Shown in pieces: positions 21,747 through 31,241 of a stretch of DNA of 37,171 bases. How positions within the stretch are numbered: position 1 is the stretch's first letter; every line of letters begins with the position of its first letter. A program made the translations under genes and the position numbers. The stretch comes from Clostridia bacterium (GTDB lineage: Bacteria > Bacillota > Clostridia > Oscillospirales > Acutalibacteraceae). Under the pieces are notes generated by a model. It made no database searches and had not been told where the DNA came from. It saw only the letters and a list, made by a program, of their open reading frames with translations. Location: positions 1 through 37,171 of the forward strand of contig JAFQBE010000028.1 of the NCBI GenBank assembly GCA_017416765.1, given 5' to 3'.

Positions 21747-22184
21747 ATGAAAGCAAGAATAATTGAAAGCGATGTAAAGAAAAATACACAGCCTATAACA
21801 ATAGGCGATAAAACCTATGATATTTCTTTTACGCTCAATGTAATTGACGAAATTCAGGGGAAATACGGCGGTTTAAATAATCTTGCCGATGTCGTAGAAA
21901 AAACCAGTGAACTCAAATGGCTTATTGCTCTTCTTGTCAATGAAGCTATTGAAGAACATAACGAAGATTATCCCGATGATATATGGGAAAAAGTGACAGA
22001 AAGCTATATCGGCAGAAGAATCGACAGCTTCAATTTGAATACTGTTACAAAATCTATTTTTGCAGCTCTCGGAGCATCTATGCCTGCTGATAAATCTATC
22101 GGAAACATTGACGATGAGCTAAATGCTGAACTTGCTGATATTGAAAATAGTGAACCCGAAAAAAACACAATAGCCGAGCAGTAA
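21747..22184 (+). CDS. Tail assembly chaperone, short form (gpG-like)
   Basis: The 145-residue protein lies between tail tube and tape measure, the fixed place of the siphovirus tail chaperone. It reads FTLNVIDEIQGKYGGLNNLA, a helical core and an acidic tail ending EPEKNTIAEQ. The short form ends at TAA 22182-22184. Ribosomes that slip at 22160-22166 make the long form listed next. It coats the tape measure during tail assembly and is not in the virion in phage lambda. Confidence 0.88.
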   Translation: MKARIIESDVKKNTQPITIGDKTYDISFTLNVIDEIQGKYGGLNNLADVVEKTSELKWLIALLVNEAIEEHNEDYPDDIWEKVTESYIGRRIDSFNLNTVTKSIFAALGASMPADKSIGNIDDELNAELADIENSEPEKNTIAEQ

Positions 22185-22357
22185 CCTTTGACATTAACAC
22201 GCTTTTTTTCAGAGCAAAGGTGCTGCTCGGCTATTCTTCTAAAGAAGCGTGGAGGTTAACTGTTCGGCAAATTTGTGCGCTATTTGATGAATATTGCTAC
22301 TTTAACGGCATTAAAAAAAGACCCGACGATTCAGAAAGTGAGGAGGTGGACTATTGA
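21747..22357 (+). CDS. Tail assembly chaperone, -1 frameshift fusion (gpGT-like)
   Basis: A -1 slip on A-AAA-AAC (22160-22166) moves ribosomes into a 63-codon frame starting at base 22166. It ends with TGA at 22355-22357 and gives a fusion of about 203 residues. The extension (FRAKVLLGYSSKEAWRLTV, then CALFDEYCYFNG) is a well-formed helical domain with no start codon or ribosome site of its own. The fused stop overlaps the tape-measure TTG. Lambda gpG/gpGT is the model: the long form links chaperone, tube protein and tape measure. Confidence 0.88.
22160..22235 (+). promoter_or_regulatory. Programmed -1 frameshift signal
   Basis: The slippery heptamer AAAAAAC lies in frame as A-AAA-AAC. It is followed by a perfect 13-bp stem, aatagccgagcag (22169-22181) with ctgctcggctatt (22223-22235). 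Inside is a further 7-bp stem, acctttg (22184-22190) with caaaggt (22215-22221). The short-form stop codon lies within the structure. If the first A-T pairs stay open, spacing from heptamer to stem is about 6 bases, the usual value. Confidence 0.9.
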
Positions 22358-25035
22358 GTGTTATAAAAGTTGGCGCAAAATTGGTTGTAGATGGTGAAAA
22401 AGAATACAAATCAGCCTTAGCAAATGTCAATGCTGTTCTTAAAAATGTACAAGCACAAATGAAACTTGTTACAGCCGAATACGCTGATAACGCTTCATCT
22501 ACAGAAGCACTAAGAGCTAAACAGGAAGTGTTAACACGTCTGTTAACGGAACAAGGCAATAAAGTTTCTCTTATATCTGAGCATATAGAGGAATGGAAAG
22601 AGCATCAATCACAAGCTAAAGCGGAAGTAACCAAGCTTACTAATTCTTTGGAAGAACAGCAAAAGAAGTATGATGCTTTGAAAAATAGTACTTCTGCATC
22701 TTCGGAAGAAATCGAAGAGCAGGAAAAAGCAGTTGAAAATGCCGCAGATGCCCTTAACAAAGCACAACTGCAATATGAAGAATGTTCAAGAAAAGTCAAA
22801 GGTTTTGAAACCTCTCTTGTAAAAGCAAAAACCGAAGTAACCGAAACCAAAAATACGCTTAAAGATTTAGGTGACGCTTCCGAAAATGCTGGCAAAAAAG
22901 CAAAAAAAGCCGGCGAAGACGGTTTCACAGTTTTTAAAGGTGCTTTGTCAAATCTTGGTGCTGATATTGCCCGTGAAACTGTAACCATGCTGGGCGAAGC
23001 AATAGAGAGTGTGGCTAAAGCAATAGGTGATGTATTTCAAACCGGTATAGAGTTCGAAAGTGCATTTACCGGTGTTATGAAAACTGTTGATGAAACAGTA
23101 ACCACTACATATGCAGATTTAGCTGCAGGTATAAGGCAGTTAGCGCAGGAAATACCGGCAACAACAACTGAAATTTCAGAAGTTGCCGAAGCTGCAGGTC
23201 AGCTTGGCATTAGTGCTGATGATGTTCTTACCTTTACCGAAACAATGATTGCACTTGGTGAATCAACTAACTTGACTTCTACCGAAGCGGCTGAAAATCT
23301 TGCAAAATTCGCAAACATTACGAAAATGAGCAGTAAACAGTATGCAAATCTCGGTTCGGCAATTGTTGACCTTGGCAATAATTTTGCAACCACAGAAGCG
23401 GATATTGTTTCTATGACTACTCGCCTTGCTTCAACGGGTGAAGTGGTAGGATTGACTGAATCAGAAATGCTTGCCGTTGCAACAGCGCTCAGTTCTGTAG
23501 GTATCGAAGCTGAAGCAGGTGGTTCTGCTATTTCAAAAATGATGAAAAAAATCGAAACCACCAATGCAACTTATGAATCATCAATTGCACTGATTAATAA
23601 AACCGGCTTGTCTTTGCGTGAACTTCAGCTAATGCAAAGCAATAATTCAAAAGGATTCAAAGAATTAGCCGGCGATTTAAGTGTAACAACAAAAGAACTA
23701 AGTGCAGCCATGAAAGCCGTTGATGACATGAATAAATATGCGGAAGTTTCTGGGACAAGCGTCGAGAAATTCCGCAAAGCCTACGGCGAAAGTGCAGTAA
23801 GTGGCTTGTCAATGTTTATTAATGGGTTGAGTGAAGTAGATGCTAAAGGCGGCTCTGCAGTTGAAACTCTGCAAAACATGGGTTTGACAGAAATCCGACT
23901 TTCAAATGCAATTTTATCTCTCGCAGCTTCCGATGATATTTTAGGCAAAACGCTTGAAACCTCAAATGCAGCGTGGCTTGAAAACACCGCCCTGACTGAA
24001 GAAGCCGGTAAACGCTACGGCACTCTTGAAAGCCAGATTGAAATAATAAAAAACAAGCTCACAGAAACAAAATTAGTTCTTAACGATGGGCTTGGCGAAG
24101 GTTTAGGAAATTCTATTTCGCAGATAAGCTCAGCTTTAAGTGATTTTTCCGAAGGACTTTCAATGATGCTTTCAGGTGAAAACGGAGCAGAAGGGAAAAT
24201 TGAGAAATCAATTTCTGATATGTTAAATGCTGTTGGTTCACTTGCTTCTGATATCTTGCCAAAAATTAATGAAATCATAAAGGCACTGCTTAGTTCTCTG
24301 TTAACAGAAATAATAAATGCTTTGCCACAATTCACTGACTTAGCATTCGATTTAGTATTCTCATTTGCCAATACTTTGGTGGATTCGCTACCGGAAATCA
24401 TTTCAACAGCTCCCATTATGATTGAATCGCTTTGTAAAGCTTTATCTGAAAATCTTCCCCTGCTAATACCTATGGCAGTTCGTGTAATTGTAGAGATAGC
24501 AACAGGTTTGGTTAGTAATGTGCCTTTGCTAATTGATTCTGCCTTATTAATTGTCGAAGGGCTGATTGAGGGTATTCTTATGGCGCTTCCTGAACTCTAT
24601 GGAGTTGCAACCGAACTGATTATAGCACTGGTAGATTCTCTTATCCATTACGATTGGGCTTCTGTTGGTTCAAGAATATGGTCAAAAATTAAATCTGCGT
24701 GGACAGGAAAGGAAACTGAAGTCGAGAACGACATGAAAGTCAACGGTTCACACGCAAATGGATTGTATTCAGTACCGTTTGACGGATATATTGCTGAACT
24801 TCACGCAGCTGAACGCGTATTGACAGCGCAGGAGGCGGCAGCTTACAACCGCGGCGAATATCAATCAAACGAAGCTGTAATAAGAAAGCTGGATGTTACT
24901 CAAGGGCAGTATGCTTCTGAAATGTATGCTCTCAGGCAGCAGATGGCTGAAATAGCAAGCATTCTTAAAAGCGGAATTCCCGTCAATGTAGACAATACAA
25001 GAGAAATCAAAAGGGCGGTGAGCGGCGTTGCGTAA
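22354..25035 (+). CDS. Tail tape measure protein
   Basis: The 893-residue protein sets tail length. It has an N-terminal coiled coil (about 60-180), a tape-measure core domain (about 230-520, with TEISEVAEAAGQLGISADDV and ALSSVGIEAEAGGSAISKMM), and a long hydrophobic helical segment (about 640-765). The C-terminus reads YIAELHAAERVLTAQEA. The TTG start overlaps the stop of the frameshifted chaperone, with GAGGAGG upstream. By the common rule of about 0.15 nm per residue the tail would be near 130 nm. Confidence 0.93.
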   Translation: MSVIKVGAKLVVDGEKEYKSALANVNAVLKNVQAQMKLVTAEYADNASSTEALRAKQEVLTRLLTEQGNKVSLISEHIEEWKEHQSQAKAEVTKLTNSLEEQQKKYDALKNSTSASSEEIEEQEKAVENAADALNKAQLQYEECSRKVKGFETSLVKAKTEVTETKNTLKDLGDASENAGKKAKKAGEDGFTVFKGALSNLGADIARETVTMLGEAIESVAKAIGDVFQTGIEFESAFTGVMKTVDETVTTTYADLAAGIRQLAQEIPATTTEISEVAEAAGQLGISADDVLTFTETMIALGESTNLTSTEAAENLAKFANITKMSSKQYANLGSAIVDLGNNFATTEADIVSMTTRLASTGEVVGLTESEMLAVATALSSVGIEAEAGGSAISKMMKKIETTNATYESSIALINKTGLSLRELQLMQSNNSKGFKELAGDLSVTTKELSAAMKAVDDMNKYAEVSGTSVEKFRKAYGESAVSGLSMFINGLSEVDAKGGSAVETLQNMGLTEIRLSNAILSLAASDDILGKTLETSNAAWLENTALTEEAGKRYGTLESQIEIIKNKLTETKLVLNDGLGEGLGNSISQISSALSDFSEGLSMMLSGENGAEGKIEKSISDMLNAVGSLASDILPKINEIIKALLSSLLTEIINALPQFTDLAFDLVFSFANTLVDSLPEIISTAPIMIESLCKALSENLPLLIPMAVRVIVEIATGLVSNVPLLIDSALLIVEGLIEGILMALPELYGVATELIIALVDSLIHYDWASVGSRIWSKIKSAWTGKETEVENDMKVNGSHANGLYSVPFDGYIAELHAAERVLTAQEAAAYNRGEYQSNEAVIRKLDVTQGQYASEMYALRQQMAEIASILKSGIPVNVDNTREIKRAVSGVA

Positions 25036-25879
25036 TTCATCATATTATACAAATCATCTTGGAATTAAAGTTGAATTCAATACCCCAAACAGCCCTTACA
25101 CATGCAATCCTATAGCTCTGCGTTCGTTTTCAACTACAGCGGCAGTTTTAAGCAATAAAATAACAGCTTTTACCAATGAAGAAATAAAAAGCTACAACAT
25201 TGAGCTTGGAATCAAGGGCAAAAACAGAGAAGAAACTGCTGATAATTACGATTATCTGATTTCAATTTTTGAAACAGATACACTTGCATCAGAACCGGGA
25301 ATGCTTACTGTCAACGGCTATTCACTCAAATGCTATATAAACGGGTTCGATATTATTACATCGCTTAATTGTGCAAAAATTGTCGCAGCTACAGTAACAT
25401 CTGACACAAACTGCTGGTACAAAGAGCTTTTCACTATGCTTTTTACAAGCGATTTTTCGATTGTGCTTGATTCCGAGCCGATAACTTATCAGATTAAAGA
25501 ATATCCGCACGGATATCCGTTGGGATATCCTACAGAGCTTGCAGTTAAAGAAATAAACAATCCTGCTCTTCGTCCGACGCATTTCAGGTTAATTTTTGAA
25601 GGTCCTGTGTATTCGCCTACGGTAATCATTGGCGGGCATACCTATGCGGTTAATACTAATGTTGAAAAAGGAGAAAGCCTTATCATTGACAGCCGCGCAA
25701 AAACAATAACCCGCATCGTAAACGGTGAGAAAATCAATGAATTCAGTAAGCGCAACCGTGAAAGCTATGTATTTGAAAAAATCCCATTGGGTATTAATAG
25801 AGTTTCCTACAGCAATGATATTCAGAAATTTTTTATAACACTCATTGATGAAAGGAGCTATCCCAAATGGAAAATTTGA
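25028..25879 (+). CDS. Distal tail protein (Dit-like)
   Basis: The 283-residue protein follows the tape measure and begins with the Dit pattern: a short N-terminal strand region, SFSTTAAVLSNK, then a beta-rich belt domain (KSYNIELGIKGKNREETADN). The second half resembles the C-terminal galectin-like domain. It forms the hub ring at the tail tip. TTG 25028 overlaps the tape-measure end by 8 bases. Confidence 0.8.
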   Translation: MRNSSYYTNHLGIKVEFNTPNSPYTCNPIALRSFSTTAAVLSNKITAFTNEEIKSYNIELGIKGKNREETADNYDYLISIFETDTLASEPGMLTVNGYSLKCYINGFDIITSLNCAKIVAATVTSDTNCWYKELFTMLFTSDFSIVLDSEPITYQIKEYPHGYPLGYPTELAVKEINNPALRPTHFRLIFEGPVYSPTVIIGGHTYAVNTNVEKGESLIIDSRAKTITRIVNGEKINEFSKRNRESYVFEKIPLGINRVSYSNDIQKFFITLIDERSYPKWKI

Positions 25880-26811
25880 TATATACCGATGAGAATCTGA
25901 ACGATAAAGGCTGCGCAACCGCTTTTTCCCTTGAACTTGAAAACGGTAAAGTTGACAATCTTTTCACCTTTCAGGTTGCATTGACAGATTTTAAAAAATA
26001 CATGCCGGGCGGTTACCTTTATTGCGAAAATGCTCCGCAATACGGCGGAGCTATCAGCGCATACATACCAAACACAGCAACCAAAACCGTAACATTTGAA
26101 GGCCGCACATGGCGCGGTATGTTTGCAAGGAAATACTTCCTGCGAAACATAACGCTTACAAAAGGAACAGCGCTTGATTCGGCCATAAATACACTGATAA
26201 GCGAGCTGAATTTTTCGGATAAGTTTGCAGCGGCTTCAAACGGAGAAACAATCCCGGCAAGTTATACTGTACCCGCTTACGGTAATGCCCTTACCGAACT
26301 TGAAACCATGCTCAGCACATTCAATTGCAGGCCCTCTTTTACCTTTGACCCAAGCAGCAAAAAAATAAAAATAGGCTCACAAGGTATTCAAGACTATAGC
26401 GAAGATGAGTTTGACAGCGACAAAATCAATCTTGAAATTTATGTGAATACAATGCCTATTAACCATGTTGTCGGAGTTCTTGAAAATGGTAGCCAGTGTC
26501 ACAGATATTTGCTTTATGACGGTACACAATCGGAAACCAAGCAAGAAATTAAGGGTTCAGATGAGGTAATAAGCGTTATTGACATATCCGATTCAGCAGA
26601 TGCAAGCGAAGCAATGAAAGCTGTAATTGATGAAAGCTTAGCTGCATCAAAAACCTGCACAATAACCGTAAACAGCTTGAATGCCGATATTGGCGACATT
26701 GTTGGCGGCAGAGAAAACGAAACAGGGGTTTTTGTTAAATCAAAAATCATATCAAAAATACTTAAAATGACTGAATTCACAAGCATTGTGAATTTTGAAA
26801 CAGGAGCGTGA
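25867..26811 (+). CDS. Tail-associated protein (Tal / Gp37-like hub)
   Basis: The 314-residue protein lies after Dit, the position of Tal. Its pattern (RTWRGMFARKYFLRNITLTK, then a helix and STFNCRPSFTFDPSSKKIKI) matches short Siphovirus Gp37-like tail-hub proteins without a peptidase extension. It probably closes the tube end and binds the baseplate arms. AAAGGAGCTA precedes the ATG. Confidence 0.75.
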   Translation: MENLIYTDENLNDKGCATAFSLELENGKVDNLFTFQVALTDFKKYMPGGYLYCENAPQYGGAISAYIPNTATKTVTFEGRTWRGMFARKYFLRNITLTKGTALDSAINTLISELNFSDKFAAASNGETIPASYTVPAYGNALTELETMLSTFNCRPSFTFDPSSKKIKIGSQGIQDYSEDEFDSDKINLEIYVNTMPINHVVGVLENGSQCHRYLLYDGTQSETKQEIKGSDEVISVIDISDSADASEAMKAVIDESLAASKTCTITVNSLNADIGDIVGGRENETGVFVKSKIISKILKMTEFTSIVNFETGA

Positions 26812-26819
26812 TTATTAAT

Positions 26820-27842
26820 ATGTTCATGAACGAACGAAACAGCGGTACAGCGCATATAACCGCCGCTTTGGAAGCCTTTGCAAAATCCGCGCTTACAAGC
26901 GAAAAAAACTGTGTTTTTGATTTTGGCAATAAGTTTGCCGCAACTGTAACGCCTGCAACCGGTGAAGTTACCGTAATGAGCGGTGTAATGAGTTGGGGCG
27001 GAAGAATGGCAGGTATCAAAAATACAGAAAGCGTCAGCTATACCCCACCCAACAGCGAAACACTTTTCAAAAAAGTTGTAGTATGCGCGCAATATTCAAA
27101 AAATACGGAAACATCAGTTGAATCCATACAGCTTGCTGTTTTAGAATCTGAAAATCAACCATCAGAATCAGCTGCAAACGCGCTCAACATTGATACCGGA
27201 TCTGGTGAGATAACAGCTGCAACCGAAGCAGCGTACTTCCCGCTATGGTCCTTTGTAGCAACATCTATTTCAGCAACTTCACCGATTGCACTTTTCAGCA
27301 CTGTTCCCGGCATAGCACAGCTCAATAACATTTTAACCGCGGTAAACAAAGCACTGACGCAGGAGATCGCCGACCGTAAAACTGCAGTTTCAAGTGAAGC
27401 ATCTGCCCGTGTAAAAAGCCACAACGACCTTGTTGGAGACCTAAAAACTACAAATGCAAATGTTTCGGCAAATACCAAAGCAATAGAAAATCTGAACAGA
27501 AAAAATATATTGCTCGCAAGGAATTTAAGCGGTATAGAATCACAGACTTTTAATTACAACATAACTGATTTTTCTATGCTGGCAATACGATACAATATTG
27601 CGGGCCTCGGCGATACAAAATACATGGTTATTCCGACCTTTGCCCGCGGCGATATTGACGGCAGCACAAATACATACAGCATTACCGAAAACAACAGAGT
27701 TGTGAGCAAAGGAACATTAGGCGGTGTTGATATAGATGTACAGGGCATAACTATACAAATTACTGTTTCTTCAGAAAAATTCATCGTCAATAAATCCGGC
27801 AGTTCAACAACAAAAATGATTGAAATAGTAGGCATTTATTAA
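26820..27842 (+). CDS. Baseplate / minor tail protein with coiled coil
   Basis: The 340-residue protein has an N-terminal DUF2793-like beta region (about 10-160: FDFGNKFAATVTPATGEVTV, GVMSWGGRMAGI), a trimeric-type coiled coil (about 175-225), and a C-terminal beta domain (about 230-340). It is probably an adaptor or short fibre at the tail tip. The start is uncertain: ATG 26820, GTG 26808 and ATG 26826 are all in frame, and AGGAG sits at about 26802. Confidence 0.65.
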   Translation: MFMNERNSGTAHITAALEAFAKSALTSEKNCVFDFGNKFAATVTPATGEVTVMSGVMSWGGRMAGIKNTESVSYTPPNSETLFKKVVVCAQYSKNTETSVESIQLAVLESENQPSESAANALNIDTGSGEITAATEAAYFPLWSFVATSISATSPIALFSTVPGIAQLNNILTAVNKALTQEIADRKTAVSSEASARVKSHNDLVGDLKTTNANVSANTKAIENLNRKNILLARNLSGIESQTFNYNITDFSMLAIRYNIAGLGDTKYMVIPTFARGDIDGSTNTYSITENNRVVSKGTLGGVDIDVQGITIQITVSSEKFIVNKSGSSTTKMIEIVGIY

Positions 27843-27853
27843 GGAGGCTGCAT

Positions 27854-29308
27854 ATGCGAAAATTTACTGTTGATTTTAAAACTGCCGATATCGGCACAAT
27901 CGGCAGAAAGGGCGAGCATAATTACCCCGTCTTGGAGTTTGCGCTTGATGAAGATTTTCAGAAATGCGATTTCATAATCATCGAATTCGGCATTAACGGT
28001 AAAAAAATACCTACCGATTTAATTAAGCCCACCGGGGAAACACTCACCTTTAAACTCAAAAAACAGCTCACTAAAGCCGGTCACCACCATGTACAGCTTG
28101 TAGGCTATGTTGTAGATGCAGGAACTGCAGAGCCGCAGGAAATCATGAAATCCCCTGTTGTTCATTTCCACATCGAACAAAGCGTAAGCGGCACAGAGCA
28201 GGAAGCTGACAGCAACCCCAGCCTATTGGATATTATTATATCAAAAATCCATAAACTGATGGAGCATATGCACTCTCATCACAACAAAGAAATACTTGAT
28301 GCTATCACTGAGGATTCGTTAAAGTCGGAAAGTTCACCCGAAATTCCTCTTGTATATGCACTGCCTGAAAACCCAAAGACAGGTGATGCCTGTAGACTTA
28401 TACGCTCGGGAATTACCGCAGCGGACGGTGGCAGAACAGTTATTTTTGACTATGCTAATTTAGAGAATTTAGTAAAAGCGGGCGAAACAAATTACAACGA
28501 AGTAAACTACACGATAAGCGTCAACGCTGATAAATTAGAGCTTTGGTTAAGAATTTCTGTAAGCTACCACTTTGACAGCATTGAAATTACCGTTGAAAAA
28601 TTCAACAGCATTTACAGCGGAATTGAGGATGATTTTGACCAATGGTGTAATATCTTTTGTCTCAATGATAATGGCGAATGGGAGTTTTCTACCGAGGAAA
28701 ACAACGTAGGCTATAATTCGTCTTATCATTACAACAACAAAACAAAAGTAATAACGTATCTGTCTGAGCCGCTTGCAAGTGTTAATATTCCTGATGAATA
28801 TATTTCTTCGGTCACTGTCGAAAAGGATATCGACATTAATATATTCGATATTAACGTATTCCACCTTGAGCCGATTATAATGCTTTACGATGGGGAGTGG
28901 CGCGCTGTAGCCAATGAATCGCTGCTCTACCAACAAAACGGTGCTACTATTTCTGCGCACGACATATCCCAAAAAGCTGACGGTTCAAAATATTTCAGAC
29001 TTTATCTCGATTGGGGCAATAAAACCGCACCGACAGGGGTTAAAAAATGGATTGATATCCCGATTGAGGGGGCCGAAGACATTACCGAACCCGGCATAAT
29101 CGGTACACAGTCAACCGGTATTCAGCTTCAGCTTGGCGGTACAGGCTTAACCAAAGAAAAAATCGCAACTGCTGTTGAAAATTACTTTGCTGAAAATCCG
29201 ATATCGGGTGGCGGTTATTCAATGGCAGTCGAGGGCGAAACGCTTGCTATTACAGCGAGCACAGGCGGTGTAGCCCCTACAGTTGAAAACGAAACTATTA
29301 TATTTTGA
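27854..29308 (+). CDS. Baseplate upper protein (BppU-like N-terminal domain)
   Basis: Residues 1-120 match the BppU baseplate-attachment domain (FTVDFKTADIGTIGRKGEHN, VQLVGYVVDAG, PVVHFHIEQSV). A helix bundle with the shared HSHHNKEILDAITEDSL motif follows (about 135-160). Then comes a large beta region that should bind receptor or another fibre, and a C-terminal ENETIIF end. GGAGG precedes the ATG. Confidence 0.78.
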   Translation: MRKFTVDFKTADIGTIGRKGEHNYPVLEFALDEDFQKCDFIIIEFGINGKKIPTDLIKPTGETLTFKLKKQLTKAGHHHVQLVGYVVDAGTAEPQEIMKSPVVHFHIEQSVSGTEQEADSNPSLLDIIISKIHKLMEHMHSHHNKEILDAITEDSLKSESSPEIPLVYALPENPKTGDACRLIRSGITAADGGRTVIFDYANLENLVKAGETNYNEVNYTISVNADKLELWLRISVSYHFDSIEITVEKFNSIYSGIEDDFDQWCNIFCLNDNGEWEFSTEENNVGYNSSYHYNNKTKVITYLSEPLASVNIPDEYISSVTVEKDIDINIFDINVFHLEPIIMLYDGEWRAVANESLLYQQNGATISAHDISQKADGSKYFRLYLDWGNKTAPTGVKKWIDIPIEGAEDITEPGIIGTQSTGIQLQLGGTGLTKEKIATAVENYFAENPISGGGYSMAVEGETLAITASTGGVAPTVENETIIF

Positions 29309-29321
29309 GAGGTAAATAACA

Positions 29322-31127
29322 ATGGCTGATATATCAAAAATTAAAATCGGGGACGAAGAATACTCGATTAAGGACGAAAAAAGGCACGGACACGAAAACA
29401 AAGATGTTCTTGACCTTATCACCAAAGGCGAACACGGCAATTTAACACTTGACGGTGCTATACATTGGAGCGTGGCAAACGGTGGAGTTATCGAGAACAT
29501 TGAAACAGACGAAACAACAGGCGATATAACACTATTAGTGCGATATGTGCCAAACCCTGCAATACCTGCCGAAGAAATAAAAATCAAGCAATCGCTTGAT
29601 ATACCCGAAGTAAACAACATAACACCCGAACAGACAACATTTTTTGAGTTTGCACCTTCAAGCAACCTTTTAGACTTTTCAACAAAACAGGTTGGTTTGC
29701 TTAACAATGACGGCAAAATATATACAGGCGGAAGCTATGACAATTACCGTTATTTTGAACAGTATATTCCTGTTGATGTGGGTGACGAAATATCGTTGCA
29801 ATATACATATAACGGTACGAGATATAATTATTCTGTTACCAACAATGCTGCAATTTTTTCAAGAGTTGCAGCCTATGACTCAAACAAACAGATATTAAAA
29901 ACATTGGGTGCGATTACCAACTCAACAAATAAAGTTACGGTATATACTGTTCCCGAAACAGTTGCATATATCCGAATATCATTGAGTAATAACTGCGACA
30001 GTTGGACAGATATAGCGGTTGTTAAAAATACATCGGTTGTTTTACCCTATGAGGAATACGGAACAAATTCAAAGGTACAGTTGAAGTCGGAATACATACC
30101 CGAAAAGAAAAACAAGGTATTGGCATTTATGCCTGATGAAATTATTTGTGCAACAGGCAGAACTATTGAGATATACAACAATCAGATTTGTCCGTTGGCT
30201 GAAAAATATTACTTCCGTTGGGTGTGTGATATTGGCAAGGCTTTAAAGCGAAAATTCAGCATTACAGGAACAGAAGATTTAATCGGTGATTACGATTTAA
30301 TTCTTGAAATTTATGACGATACAGAAACTTGTCTGTATTCAAAAACGAGCAAATTAAAAATAGTCACAGGAACAATAGCGGATAATGTTTCTATCTGCCC
30401 GATTGGTGACAGCTTGACAAATGGCAAGCATTGGCTGAATGAGGTGCGAACACTTTCCGAAAACAAAGTTTCTTATGTCGGCACAAGAGGAAACACAGAG
30501 GGTGTGAAGCACGAGGGCAGAAGCGGATTCACAAGCAAAGGATATTTAACAGCACAAACTTACGACTTTGAAAATGAGGGTGTTCACCCATTTTGGGACG
30601 GCTCAAAATTTTCTTGGAGTCATTACAAAACAAACAGCGGTATCAATCCGTCAGCTGTTCAAATATTCTTGGGAACAAATGACCTGTTTGGAAACACAAC
30701 CGCCGAAACATTCAGCGGAAATATTAAAACTATGGTTGACGATATCCGTTCAACAGACGCAAATATTCCTATATTTGTTGTTATGACAATTTTAACAGGC
30801 AATCAAAACGGACTTGGCAAACAGCAGTCAACAGACGGTTTCGCATCATACAAAGGTAAATATAAATATGCTTTGGATTGTAAGTTTATCAAAGCAATGA
30901 ACCTTTTATATGACACATTAAAAGATTATTCAAACCTTTACTTTGTACCGCTTACAGAATGTCACGATAATGAATATAATTTCGGTGCGGTTGAAACTCC
31001 TGTAAATCCGAGGGCAACACAAACGGAATATATGCCGAATGAGGGCATACATCCGCAACAGCAAGGATATGAACAAATGGCAGATGTTATGTACAGCGTC
31101 TATTGCCGTGCGTTTATATCACAGTAA
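29322..31127 (+). CDS. Tail fibre with C-terminal SGNH/GDSL hydrolase
   Basis: The 601-residue protein opens with the fibre motif GHENKDVLDLITKGEHG (about 26-43), continues with a beta domain (about 95-240), and ends in an SGNH hydrolase (about 355-601). Visible motifs are IGDSLTNG with Ser364, the GTND block at 451-454 and NEGIHP with His577. The usual Asp three residues before His is Glu574. The domain probably deacylates cell-surface polysaccharide to help adsorption. Confidence 0.85.
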   Translation: MADISKIKIGDEEYSIKDEKRHGHENKDVLDLITKGEHGNLTLDGAIHWSVANGGVIENIETDETTGDITLLVRYVPNPAIPAEEIKIKQSLDIPEVNNITPEQTTFFEFAPSSNLLDFSTKQVGLLNNDGKIYTGGSYDNYRYFEQYIPVDVGDEISLQYTYNGTRYNYSVTNNAAIFSRVAAYDSNKQILKTLGAITNSTNKVTVYTVPETVAYIRISLSNNCDSWTDIAVVKNTSVVLPYEEYGTNSKVQLKSEYIPEKKNKVLAFMPDEIICATGRTIEIYNNQICPLAEKYYFRWVCDIGKALKRKFSITGTEDLIGDYDLILEIYDDTETCLYSKTSKLKIVTGTIADNVSICPIGDSLTNGKHWLNEVRTLSENKVSYVGTRGNTEGVKHEGRSGFTSKGYLTAQTYDFENEGVHPFWDGSKFSWSHYKTNSGINPSAVQIFLGTNDLFGNTTAETFSGNIKTMVDDIRSTDANIPIFVVMTILTGNQNGLGKQQSTDGFASYKGKYKYALDCKFIKAMNLLYDTLKDYSNLYFVPLTECHDNEYNFGAVETPVNPRATQTEYMPNEGIHPQQQGYEQMADVMYSVYCRAFISQ

Positions 31128-31142
31128 CAGTGAGGTAACACA

Positions 31143-31241
31143 ATGATACATTTTCTTTTAATCGTAGAAATCTACATTAAGCTGCTGTTTACATACTCCC
31201 CAGCAGAGCTGATACAGCTGATTGCGGAGGTGTGGTTTTAA
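31143..31241 (+). CDS. Very small hydrophobic protein (32 aa)
   Basis: GTGAGG precedes the ATG, and the TAA directly abuts the next ATG. The peptide (MIHFLLIVEIYIKLLFTYSP...) is short and hydrophobic at the N-terminus. It has the size and place of the XkdX-type peptides found between fibre and lysis genes. Its existence as a protein is inferred from spacing only. Confidence 0.5.
   Translation: MIHFLLIVEIYIKLLFTYSPAELIQLIAEVWF

Noticed and set aside
22311-24416. Several minus-strand open frames over 65 codons within the tape measure gene
   Set aside because: They are antisense shadows with no ribosome sites and Ser-rich composition caused by the complementary strand.
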